Position numbers and translations under genes: made by a program. Of a stretch of 64,000 nt of DNA, positions 50,210-57,734 are shown piece by piece. Positions within the stretch are counted from its first letter, which is position 1, and every line of letters starts with the position of its first letter. Below the pieces are notes generated by a model that was not told the origin of the DNA, made no database searches, and saw nothing but the letters and a program-made list of their open reading frames with translations. The DNA is taken from positions 124,001-188,000 of the forward strand of contig JANYKC010000096.1 in assembly GCA_025358255.1 (NCBI GenBank), given 5' to 3'. Source of the DNA: Spirochaetaceae bacterium. GTDB taxonomy: Bacteria; Spirochaetota; Spirochaetia; Treponematales; Rectinemataceae.

Positions 50210-51739
50210 ATGGAAAGTATCATAACCCGACAGAATGTCGCCCGTCGCCGTCCCTCCTCCTCAAGTCCAAAGCATGAAGGCCAAGCCTTCGTCTTCAAGG
50301 GCCCTTCCTCGCCATCGGGTCCCGCCTTTTTCAAGGGATCGTCCGACGCCGCGCCACGGAAGCGAACACGAAAGATGGCGCCTTCGCCGGGCTTCCTGAA
50401 GCAGAAACCCGCCCATCGAACGCGAAAAGCGGGATCTGTAGGGCCTTCGTCCCTCGCAAGGATCCTTGGCGCGATCCCGAGATGGATCGGACGAAGCCTC
50501 AAGGCCACGGTGGCCGCCGTAGGTGTTGCGCGGATTTCGGTCCCCCGGGCCTTCGCGCCCCTTCTTTCCGGCCTTGTCTCTGTCCTCGCGAAGGCGAGGA
50601 AAAGGCGTGTCGGAGCCAATCGGGCCACAAATGCCCAGAGCCCGGCGGAGCAGGCCTTTCCACGGTTCCGGCTTCGAAGATCCTGGGCCGGGAAAGCCGG
50701 CATTGGAGCCTTCCCCCGCCTCCTCGCCGGCATCAAGGCCCTTGGCGGCCTCTTTTCCGGAGCATCTGCCGAGACCGGGAGGGGGAAACCTCCATCGGTA
50801 GCCAGGATAGCCGGGGCAGGCGCCGCATTGGTCGGCCTGGGCGTCCTGGCTTTTGTCCTTTCCCTCCCGCCGTCCTTTCCCCTCCCGGAAGGCGAGCTTC
50901 TCCCGGCATATGAGGGGGCCGATGATCCCGCGGCCAATCTCCTCCTCGACTATCTCTCCGCGGACTTGCTGTCAGCCGATCCGAACCCCGACCTTTCCGG
51001 CCTCCCGCTCCCGCGCAGTTTCCAGGTCTCCACCTATACGGTAAAGGCAGGGGATTCCGTCGGCTCCATCGCCAAGCGCTTCGGCAGGCGGGCCGACAGC
51101 ATTGTCAGCCTCAATGCCATCAAGGATGTCAGGGCAATCAGGCAGGGCATGGAACTCACCATCCCGAACATGGACGGCGTCATGCATACGGTCACGCGCG
51201 GGGAGAGCCTCGCCAAGATCGCCCAGGACTTCAAGGTCGAGGTGACCATCCTCGCCGACGCCAATGATCTTGGCTCGGCAAGCCTGAAAATTGGCCAAGG
51301 CATCTTCATCCCGGGCGCCCGCCTGCCCGAGGCCATGATCAGGAAGATCTACGGCACGACGGTGACCTGGCCCGGCCGCGGTCCCATCTCCTCAGGCTTT
51401 GGCATCAGGTCAGATCCATTCACCGGCGTCAGGCGCTTCCACGCGGGCCTCGATATCGTCGTACCCCTCGGGACCCCGGTCAAGGCCGCGATCGACGGGA
51501 AAATCGCCGACCTCGGCTATAACGCCAATTATGGCAACTACATCATCATCAGCAACGGGGACGGTCTCCAGACTCTGTATGCCCATCTCGAGGCTTTTTC
51601 GGTCAACATAGGGCAGACCGTCAGGCAGGGAAGCGTGATCGGAAAGTCGGGCAACACCGGTTACAGCACGGGGCCGCATCTCCACTTCGGGGTATATCGG
51701 CAGGGGATCGCGGTGGACCCCCTCAAGCTCCTCAAATAG
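50210..51739 (+). CDS. M23 metallopeptidase with two LysM domains and long basic cytoplasmic N-terminus
   Basis: A 509-residue protein. Residues 1-~200 are Arg/Lys/Pro/Ser-rich without obvious fold and would be cytoplasmic, followed by one membrane helix (AGAGAALVGLGVLAFVLSL). Outside are two LysM peptidoglycan-binding units (YTVKAGDSVGSIAKRFG..; HTVTRGESLAKIAQDF..) and an M23 domain with zinc motifs RRFHAGLDIVVP and HLHFGVY. It is probably an endopeptidase or an amidase activator of NlpD/EnvC type. The catalytic His and Asp are kept, so activity is plausible. ATG 50210 is uncertain; in-frame ATGs at 50147 and 50171 would lengthen it, the first overlapping lepB. Confidence 0.85.
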   Translation: MESIITRQNVARRRPSSSSPKHEGQAFVFKGPSSPSGPAFFKGSSDAAPRKRTRKMAPSPGFLKQKPAHRTRKAGSVGPSSLARILGAIPRWIGRSLKATVAAVGVARISVPRAFAPLLSGLVSVLAKARKRRVGANRATNAQSPAEQAFPRFRLRRSWAGKAGIGAFPRLLAGIKALGGLFSGASAETGRGKPPSVARIAGAGAALVGLGVLAFVLSLPPSFPLPEGELLPAYEGADDPAANLLLDYLSADLLSADPNPDLSGLPLPRSFQVSTYTVKAGDSVGSIAKRFGRRADSIVSLNAIKDVRAIRQGMELTIPNMDGVMHTVTRGESLAKIAQDFKVEVTILADANDLGSASLKIGQGIFIPGARLPEAMIRKIYGTTVTWPGRGPISSGFGIRSDPFTGVRRFHAGLDIVVPLGTPVKAAIDGKIADLGYNANYGNYIIISNGDGLQTLYAHLEAFSVNIGQTVRQGSVIGKSGNTGYSTGPHLHFGVYRQGIAVDPLKLLK

Positions 51740-51801
51740 GGAGCTTGAACGAAGGCAGTGGGAAACGCTAATCTCCAGGGGTACAAGAAACGAGGAAGCA
51801 C

Positions 51802-51930
51802 ATGAAACGTCTGGTCGTGATCCTGGTCGCAATACTAGCGATTTTCACCTTTATTAGAGATTTTCGGGGCGGAGCTTCCGCCCAGGAATTGCAGTCTCCA
51901 GGGGTTTCCAAAGCCGAGCTCATCCCCTGA
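51802..51930 (+). CDS. 42-aa membrane micropeptide
   Basis: MKRLVVILVAILAIFTFIRD, then a short Gly/Ser/Gln-rich tail ending KAELIP. It is a single hydrophobic helix with basic N-terminus, either an uncleaved membrane peptide or a tiny secreted product. GAGGAAG lies 4 nt before the ATG and a strong terminator begins 9 nt after the stop, which together support a real gene. It is 62 nt after the M23 gene. Not recognised. Confidence 0.55.
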   Translation: MKRLVVILVAILAIFTFIRDFRGGASAQELQSPGVSKAELIP

Positions 51931-51939
51931 TGCGAATTT

Positions 51940-51962
51940 CCTGATCATTCATCAGGTTTTTT
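51940..51962 (+). terminator. Terminator after the micropeptide
   Basis: CCTGAT/ATCAGG stem with 5-nt loop followed by six T residues; GCGAA/TTCGC can extend the pairing outside. Confidence 0.88.
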
Positions 51963-52105
51963 CGCACTGCACCGTACTATATTGTAATAACTGGGGCTTG
52001 AACCGAAATTAGTATCTTTTTGTTAAGGGTAAAAAAGACCGAAAGTGCACTAGAGTAGACATGAGCAGAAAAAAGGAAGCCTCAATCTACGAGCTTCCTT
52101 TTTTA
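51963..52105 (+). ncRNA. AT-rich intergenic locus with its own terminator, candidate small RNA
   Basis: Between the micropeptide terminator and the sigma-factor promoter lies a ~140-nt AT-rich stretch with no convincing ORF. It ends in a textbook terminator (GGAAGC 52075-52080 / GCTTCC 52093-52098, 12-nt loop, T6). The only transcript it can serve starts in this gap; TACTATATTG around 51974-51983 is a possible -10. No known RNA family is recognised. Confidence 0.4.
52070..52104 (+). terminator. Isolated rho-independent terminator
   Basis: AAAAAAGGAAGC paired with GCTTCCTTTTTT around a 12-nt loop. No annotated gene ends just upstream apart from the candidate small RNA. Confidence 0.82.
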
Positions 52106-52155
52106 TTTCCTTGCAAGGTATACATTTAACAATAAAGCCTATTCTTTCATTTCTA

Positions 52156-52171
52156 TGGCATGGTTTGTGCA
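52156..52171 (+). promoter_or_regulatory. Sigma-54-like -24/-12 promoter of the sigma-factor gene
   Basis: TGGCATGGTTTGTGCA: GG (57-58) and GC (69-70) separated by exactly 10 nt, close to consensus TGGCAC-N5-TTGCA. A start site ~12 nt downstream (about 52181) would give a 15-nt leader holding GGAG before the GTG start at 52196. Confidence 0.55.
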
Positions 52172-52195
52172 TAGTAATCTATGTGGAGCAATGCC

Positions 52196-53035
52196 GTGAA
52201 AAACACAATTGATGCCAAGAACCAGGAAGACATCCTCTCCTCGTATTACGCAGCGATCAAGCGAGTCAACCTATTGACCGCCGAGGAAGAGCGAGAGCTC
52301 TCGGCCAAGATCGCCTCCGGCGACGAGGCGGCGCGAAGAAGGCTCATCGAGGCCAACCTCCGACTTGTGGTCAAGATCGCGCGAAGCTACGTGACCCCCG
52401 ATATGCCGCTTGTGGACCTCATCCAGGAAGGGAATGTCGGCCTCATCAAGGCTGCGGAAAAATTCGACGGCGAACGGCAGGTGCGTTTTTCCACCTATGC
52501 GTCCTGGTGGATCAAGCAATCCATCACGCGTGCCCTCGTGAACAGCCGCAGGGCGATACGTCTCCCCCACCGCAAGGAAGAGCTCCTGAAACGCGTCCAG
52601 CGCACCTACAATACCCTGACCCAGATACTCCAGCGGGAACCCAGCTCAGCCGAGATAGCCGCTGAGCTCAACCTGCCCACCGCCAGCGTGGAATCGGTCA
52701 TCGGCATGTCGACGACCCTGATCTCCCTCGATGCGGAGGCCGACGAGGAATCAGGATCGATCGCCGACGTCTTCGAAGACTATACCTACAGCCCCGACGG
52801 CGAACTCCTCCAGGAATGCAGGCGCGACGAGGCGGTCCGCATGCTGGAGCTCCTCCTGGAAAAGGAAAAAAAGATACTCCTCTACCGTTTTGAGTTCTGT
52901 GGAGGGGAAAAATACACGCTCAAGCGCATCGGCACCGAGCTTGGCATTTCGCCGGAGACCGTCCGGCAGATCGAGAAGCGCGCCCTTCGCAAGCTCAAGG
53001 ACAACGCACCAGGGGACTTTTCCATGCGGATCTAG
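52196..53035 (+). CDS. RNA polymerase sigma factor, sigma-70 family group 2 (RpoS-like)
   Basis: A 279-residue sigma factor with regions 1.2-4 but no region 1.1. Region 1.2/2.1 is YYAAIKRVNLLTAEEERELS, region 2.2 DLIQEGNVGLIKAAEKFD, region 2.3/2.4 STYASWWIKQSITRAL, region 3, and region 4 helix-turn-helix LGISPETVRQIEKRALRKL. Size fits RpoS-type alternative factors; housekeeping RpoD is usually much longer. GTG 52196 is preferred because GGAG is 7 nt upstream; ATG 52181 lacks a Shine-Dalgarno and would sit at the predicted mRNA start. The sigma-54-like promoter suggests an RpoN-RpoS cascade as known in Borrelia (inference). Confidence 0.88.
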   Translation: MKNTIDAKNQEDILSSYYAAIKRVNLLTAEEERELSAKIASGDEAARRRLIEANLRLVVKIARSYVTPDMPLVDLIQEGNVGLIKAAEKFDGERQVRFSTYASWWIKQSITRALVNSRRAIRLPHRKEELLKRVQRTYNTLTQILQREPSSAEIAAELNLPTASVESVIGMSTTLISLDAEADEESGSIADVFEDYTYSPDGELLQECRRDEAVRMLELLLEKEKKILLYRFEFCGGEKYTLKRIGTELGISPETVRQIEKRALRKLKDNAPGDFSMRI

Positions 53036-53111
53036 CCTTGGTGGGCCGATTTCCCCTTTCCTTCGCGACTGCCTTGCCCTTGTGACAGTGCCCTCGATAT
53101 AGTCGAGGAAG

Positions 53112-54299
53112 GTGCCGCAGAAACCAAAGCACGGCGCGCCGCGACGGAAGCGCGCCGCCCCCCGCCATATCGAAAAGGGCGGGAAAATCCGTTCATTCAT
53201 GCTGGCGAGCGCAGGGCTTGTAGCCCTCGCCTTGGCCCTCGTCTTCGGCCTGGGGCCGGCGCGGGACGGGACGGGAACCGAAGTGGCCCCGGCCATGACC
53301 GTCGAAACGAGCCTCTCCCTGCCAGCCCCAGGGAAGGCGGCTGATATCGTCGCGGAACCTGCTGCCGATGTGCGCAGCTCCTCCACTCTGGATGGACTTG
53401 CGCCACGTGAAGCCGCCAAAGCGGCAGGAGATCCGGCTCTTGGCTATTCCCCGGACCCAAAAAGCCTCCAGGAGGCGGCGGCCCGACTCTGGCGAAAATC
53501 CGCGGACGCAGGCAAATCAGGCGTCGCGGCATCGGAGGTGGAACAGGGGGCAAAAGGCTCCGCCACCAATGCGGTCTACCGGCCGCCGAATCCGGCTCCG
53601 TCGCCTGCCAATGCCTTAAAGCTCATCCTTGTCATCGACGACGTTGGGAACAACCTCGCCCAGCTCGACAGCTTCCTCAAGTTGCCCTTCCCCCTCACCT
53701 TCGCCGTATTGCCCGGACTCCCCTGGAGCGGAGAGGCGGCGCGGAGGATCCGGGCCGCGGGGAAGGAACTGATCCTCCACCAGCCCATGGAAGCCTTGGG
53801 GGGACAGGATCCCGGGCCTTCGGCCATCTATTTGGCCACGGATGCGGCGGAAGCCGCCGCGATTGTCCGCCGAAACCTCGACTCCTTGCCTGGGGCCATC
53901 GGCCTGAACAACCATGAAGGCTCGGCCGTGACCAGGGACCCGGAACTCATGGCCTCGATCATGGGCGTTGCAAAGAAGCGGGGGATATACTATCTTGACT
54001 CACTCACCATCCCGGAAACGGCCACTTCGGTGGTTGCCGCCCGGGAAGGAATCCGCTTCTGGGAGCGCGACGTGTTTCTCGACAACAGCCCCGACCGTGT
54101 TTCGATCGTCCACTACCTGGATGTGGGGAAGAAGAAAGCCCAGAAAAACGGCTCTGCGGTGATGATCGGTCATGTCTGGTCCGCCCAGCTTGCCCAAACC
54201 CTCAGTGAACTCTATCCCCAGCTTGTGGCTGAAGGATTCTCGCTCTCCACCATCTCCAAGGTGATGCTGGAAGAAGTCGATGCTGGTTCTGGGGATTGA
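53112..54299 (+). CDS. Divergent polysaccharide deacetylase (YibQ family)
   Basis: A 395-residue protein with one N-terminal membrane helix (SFMLASAGLVALALALVFGL), a long Ala-rich linker to residue ~175, and a C-terminal domain of the YibQ/DUF610 type. Landmarks are LILVIDDVGNNLAQLDSFL with the NodB-like Asp pair, ELILHQPMEA, GLNNHEGSAVTRD and YYLDSLT. It probably acts on an envelope glycan; activity of YibQ proteins is unproven. GTG 53112 is close to GAGGAAG; the start is uncertain. The end overlaps tsaD by 20 nt. Confidence 0.8.
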   Translation: MPQKPKHGAPRRKRAAPRHIEKGGKIRSFMLASAGLVALALALVFGLGPARDGTGTEVAPAMTVETSLSLPAPGKAADIVAEPAADVRSSSTLDGLAPREAAKAAGDPALGYSPDPKSLQEAAARLWRKSADAGKSGVAASEVEQGAKGSATNAVYRPPNPAPSPANALKLILVIDDVGNNLAQLDSFLKLPFPLTFAVLPGLPWSGEAARRIRAAGKELILHQPMEALGGQDPGPSAIYLATDAAEAAAIVRRNLDSLPGAIGLNNHEGSAVTRDPELMASIMGVAKKRGIYYLDSLTIPETATSVVAAREGIRFWERDVFLDNSPDRVSIVHYLDVGKKKAQKNGSAVMIGHVWSAQLAQTLSELYPQLVAEGFSLSTISKVMLEEVDAGSGD

Positions 54300-55302
54300 G
54301 TCCTCCTGCGACGAATGCGCGGTGGCGGTCGTTGAGGATGGCCGCAGGATCCTTTCCGACGTCGTAGCGACCCAGATACCCTTCCACGAGAAATTCCAGG
54401 GTGTCGTACCCGAAATAGCAAGCCGCAAGCACACCGAATGGATCCATCGAGTGGCCTCCCAAAGCCTGGCCGAGGCAGGGGTCAGTCCAGCGGGGCTGGA
54501 TGGCATCGCGGTGACCGCCTTGCCCGGCCTTGTCGGTTCCCTCCTTGTCGGCATTTCCTTCGCAAAGGGCATGGCCTGGAGCCTCCGAAAACCCCTCATC
54601 GGGGTCAACCACATCCTGGCCCACCTCTACGCACCCCAACTGGAAGCCCCGATCGAATATCCCTTCCTCGGCCTCCTCGTCTCCGGAGGCCATTCGATCA
54701 TCTGCATAGTCAAGGATTTTGACGTGATCGAGGTCCTTGGGACGACCATCGACGATGCCGTGGGCGAGGCCTTCGACAAGGTCTCCAAGTACTATGGCTT
54801 CGGCTACCCGGGAGGCGCGGTGATTGACAGGCTTGCCGCCAATGGCGATGACAAGGCCTTCGTCTTTCCCAAAGCCTCGCTGCACAAGGGCGAGCATCGC
54901 TATGACGTCTCCTATTCGGGCCTCAAGACCGCGGCGATCCACCAGCTCGACCAATATCGCCGGAACGATGCCGCCGCGACGCCAGAGAACATCGCCGCCT
55001 CCTTCCAGAAGGCGGCGGTGGACATCCTCCTCGACCGCCTCCTCAAGGCCATCGGGGATACCGGCCTGCGGACCGTCGTGGCCGGCGGGGGCGTGGCCGC
55101 CAATTCCCGCCTCCGTCGCGAGCTTGGCAGCCGCGCGGTCCGCGACGGCCTCGATGTCCGTTTCCCCTCGCTGAAGCTCTGCGGCGACAACGGAGCCATG
55201 GTCGCAGGCCTTGGCTGCCGACTCCTTGAGCGCGGAGACAGGTCGGGCTTCGATCTCAACGCCTCGCCGAGGGTAGCCCTTTTCCGCCGAATCTCCCGCT
55301 GA
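54280..55302 (+). CDS. tsaD: tRNA N6-adenosine threonylcarbamoyltransferase TsaD
   Basis: A 340-residue ASKHA-fold enzyme. LGIESSCDECAVAVV is the N-terminal phosphate-binding strand, VNHILAHLYA the metal-binding HxxxH, and LVSGGHS, GYPGGAVID and VVAGGGVAANSRLR are all present. It makes the universal t6A37 modification in tRNAs reading ANN codons, with TsaB/TsaE/TsaC elsewhere. ATG 54280 lies inside the end of the deacetylase gene; no other start precedes the conserved MLVLGIESSCD. Confidence 0.97.
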   Translation: MLVLGIESSCDECAVAVVEDGRRILSDVVATQIPFHEKFQGVVPEIASRKHTEWIHRVASQSLAEAGVSPAGLDGIAVTALPGLVGSLLVGISFAKGMAWSLRKPLIGVNHILAHLYAPQLEAPIEYPFLGLLVSGGHSIICIVKDFDVIEVLGTTIDDAVGEAFDKVSKYYGFGYPGGAVIDRLAANGDDKAFVFPKASLHKGEHRYDVSYSGLKTAAIHQLDQYRRNDAAATPENIAASFQKAAVDILLDRLLKAIGDTGLRTVVAGGGVAANSRLRRELGSRAVRDGLDVRFPSLKLCGDNGAMVAGLGCRLLERGDRSGFDLNASPRVALFRRISR

Positions 55303-55377
55303 AAAACGCGCGCTCCTATGCCTTCCCTCAATCGCCGGCCGCCTCGATGCCGCGTAGCCATGGCAGCGGAGGCAACC

Positions 55378-55995
55378 ATGATCATGGGACGTCGCATCCT
55401 TCTGGCACTTGCCATCCTCGCCCTGTCCTCGCCTTCCCTGGCAGCCGACGCCGGGGAAGGCGGGGCAGGCAGTCCATTCCGTTTTTCAATCGCCGCGGGT
55501 GCCGAAGCCGGGCTTGAGAACATCCTTCGTGGAGCGAGCGTGAGGATTGAGGCCGGCCTTGTGTCCGGAAAACAAGGAGAGAGGATCGGCGGAGCCCTGG
55601 AATTGGGCGTCGACTACGACGCGAGCCTGGGCGGAGGCTTCCTGGCCTTGGCATGCCTCTGCCTCGTCCTGGGCGAGGACCTTCGCATCAAGGTAGGTTC
55701 GGAACTGCCGTTTGCCGGCCTCGTCCTGAGCGAGCCCATTTCAGGCGGGAAGATAGGACTTTCACCGGCCGCCCTCCTTTGCCGATTCTCGCTTGAATCG
55801 GTGCTCTTCCAGCTTGTGCCCGCAGGATCGGGGAAAGCCCGCGTCACGATCGCGGGGGAACTCTCCTGGTCATGCTATGAAGCGGACGAAGGAAGGCTCC
55901 CCGAGGCGGTGGCGAAAAGCCTGGCGGGCATCCTCGGCTTTGAAGCCGGGTTCCGGGCAGGCATCCTCCTCCGGATCGGAGGGAAGGAACCATGA
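55378..55995 (+). CDS. Exported beta-rich protein, unknown (possible outer-membrane barrel)
   Basis: A 205-residue protein with signal peptide (RRILLALAILALSSPSLA-AD). The mature part has alternating Gly-rich strands (ALELGVDYDASLGGGFLALA, GIELPFAGLVL-type), suggesting a small barrel. No family is recognised. ATG 55378 is preferred over 55318 because GGAGG is 5 nt upstream and the signal peptide begins there. Confidence 0.6.
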   Translation: MIMGRRILLALAILALSSPSLAADAGEGGAGSPFRFSIAAGAEAGLENILRGASVRIEAGLVSGKQGERIGGALELGVDYDASLGGGFLALACLCLVLGEDLRIKVGSELPFAGLVLSEPISGGKIGLSPAALLCRFSLESVLFQLVPAGSGKARVTIAGELSWSCYEADEGRLPEAVAKSLAGILGFEAGFRAGILLRIGGKEP

Positions 55996-56045
55996 TGTCC
56001 GCCGCGCTCCGGCGAGCTTGACAGGCGGCCTCGGGAAGGGCTTTC

Positions 56046-57182
56046 ATGGGTTCCATGCAAGCACCGACTGGATCGACCGAAGGCGGGGACAAGGGGCTGG
56101 AAGCGGCGGCTCGGATCGCTATCGTCGATTCCCTCAAGATGGCCAGGGATGAGAAGCTCCTCATCATCACCAATCCCAGGCCGGAGGTGCTGGCCGTCTC
56201 CATGGCCCTCTATGCGGCAGCCGAGGAAGTGGGGGCCAGGCCCACGGTCATGATCCAGGGGGTGAAGGCCCAGATGGACTATGCCGAGGAGGCTGTCCTG
56301 GCCGCCTTCGAGTCCCAGCCCGATGTGGTGATCTCCCTCTCCGCCGAAAAGCTCGGCAAGGACCGGATGGGGATCATGAGGCCCTACACTTGGGGCGACG
56401 TCAGCTATGACCACGTCTTCAACTACCAGCTCCATGGCTCGAAGACCATGCGCGCCTTCTGGTCGCCGAGCGTCACCGTGGAGATGTTCAAGAAAAACGT
56501 GCCCATCGACTATGCCCAGCTGCGCTCCCGTTGCGCCAGGCTCAAGGCCATCCTCGACGAGGCGGCCTTCGTGCGCGTCACCAACCGCAACGGGACAGAT
56601 ATCCTCGTGGGCGTCGAGGGTCGCAAGGCCAAGCTCGATGACGGAGACTATTCCCTTCCGGGCTCCGGAGGCAACCTTCCCGCGGGCGAGGTATTCATCT
56701 CCCCCTGCCTTGGCCAATCCAATGGCCTCATCGTCTACGACGGCTCCATCTCCGACAGCGCGGGGGACATCATGATCCGCGAACCCATCCGCTGCCGCGT
56801 GGAAGGCGGCTTTGTGGTCGATATCGCCGGCGGCGCCGAGGCGGCGGCGCTTCGCGCGGCCGTAGACGGGGCAAAGGCCAAGGCGCTCGCGATGGGCGCG
56901 GACGGCAGCCTGGGCGAGGACAAGGCCGCGGCCTATGCCAGGAACGCGCGGAACATCGGGGAGCTCGGCATCGGCCTCAACCCGAGCGCGGAGATCGTCG
57001 GGAACATGCTCGAGGACGAGAAGGCCTTCCGCACCTGCCATTTCGCCATTGGATCCAATTACGACGAGGATGCCCCCGCCCTCATCCACCTGGACGGCCT
57101 CGTCACCCGGCCCACGATCACGGCCATCACCGCCGCCGGCAAGGAGACCCTGATCGAAAAGGACGGCGAGTTCCTTGCCTGA
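56046..57182 (+). CDS. Aminopeptidase of the M29 (AmpS/AmpT) family
   Basis: A 378-residue metallo-aminopeptidase. The C-terminal metal ligands follow the M29 order: Glu in LPAGEVFISP, Glu in IGELGIGLNP, His in CHFAIGSNYD, and His/Asp in ALIHLDGL; the Tyr in NYD fits the catalytic Tyr. N-terminal half is a Rossmann-like domain (DEKLLIITNPRPEVLAVSMA). It removes N-terminal residues from peptides in the cytoplasm. It stands alone after the barrel-like gene. Confidence 0.9.
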   Translation: MGSMQAPTGSTEGGDKGLEAAARIAIVDSLKMARDEKLLIITNPRPEVLAVSMALYAAAEEVGARPTVMIQGVKAQMDYAEEAVLAAFESQPDVVISLSAEKLGKDRMGIMRPYTWGDVSYDHVFNYQLHGSKTMRAFWSPSVTVEMFKKNVPIDYAQLRSRCARLKAILDEAAFVRVTNRNGTDILVGVEGRKAKLDDGDYSLPGSGGNLPAGEVFISPCLGQSNGLIVYDGSISDSAGDIMIREPIRCRVEGGFVVDIAGGAEAAALRAAVDGAKAKALAMGADGSLGEDKAAAYARNARNIGELGIGLNPSAEIVGNMLEDEKAFRTCHFAIGSNYDEDAPALIHLDGLVTRPTITAITAAGKETLIEKDGEFLA

Positions 57183-57462
57183 GGGCGGGACCGTCCCTAT
57201 TGTCACAGTTTATTTATAATCGATCGTGGCACTTTACGCTTTTTTCCCCCTATGCTATTTTCTCACCATGCGCACCGCACACGGGGCGCGACGCCCCTTC
57301 ACGGGACGCATCCTGATCCTTGGAGGGCGTAGATGGATAAGGTATCTGCACGTGCCGCCGGTCTCTGGGGAGTTCGGGAACACAAGACGCGGGCATAGAC
57401 CCGCACCCTCCCGACAGGTCGTACTGGCTCTCCTGACATGCCTGTCAGGCGCCTCCCCTCAC
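57183..57462 (+). other. Hairpin-rich intergenic region, candidate structured RNA
   Basis: No convincing gene. An AT-rich start holds TTTACG-N17-TATTTT, a possible promoter. A GC-rich stretch then has several simple hairpins: GGGGCG-CGA-CGCCCC, GCGGG-CATAGA-CCCGC, and CCTGACA-TGCC-TGTCAGG (57432-57449). It leads straight into the palindromic repeat. No 6S, SRP, RNase P or tmRNA core motif was recognised. Confidence 0.4.
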
Positions 57463-57559
57463 TGACCCGGCAACATAACATCGGGTGCTCTCCCATGATT
57501 CTGGCCCGTCGCTACGGGTCAGGATCATGGGCCCAAGCCGATGTTCGGTTGCCGGGTCA
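57463..57559. repeat. Palindromic repeat, long copy (MITE/REP-like)
   Basis: 97 bp able to fold into one long hairpin. Outer arms TGACCCGGCAAC / GTTGCCGGGTCA, then ATAACATCGG / CCGATGTTCG, and an inner stem CCCATGATTCTG..CCCGT / ACGGG..CAGGATCATGGG with a CGCT loop. The right end matches the shorter copy at 35049-35099. No transposase is nearby. Confidence 0.8.
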
Positions 57560-57734
57560 GCAAAGGCCAGCCTTGGTCCGTGAGCTTGGCCCCCTGTCCG
57601 GGGCCAGCGAACTCGCGGAACAAAGGCAGGCAAGGCGCATTGGCTCCTGCATGGCCGTGTCTACCATGCACGAATCACCAGGACTGGCTGGTTTCAGCCA
57701 CCAAGGTCCGCGATCTAATAAAGGGTTTTATTGC

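Noticed and set aside
57183-57462. 6S RNA, SRP RNA, RNase P RNA or tmRNA
   Set aside because: None of their invariant core motifs could be located.
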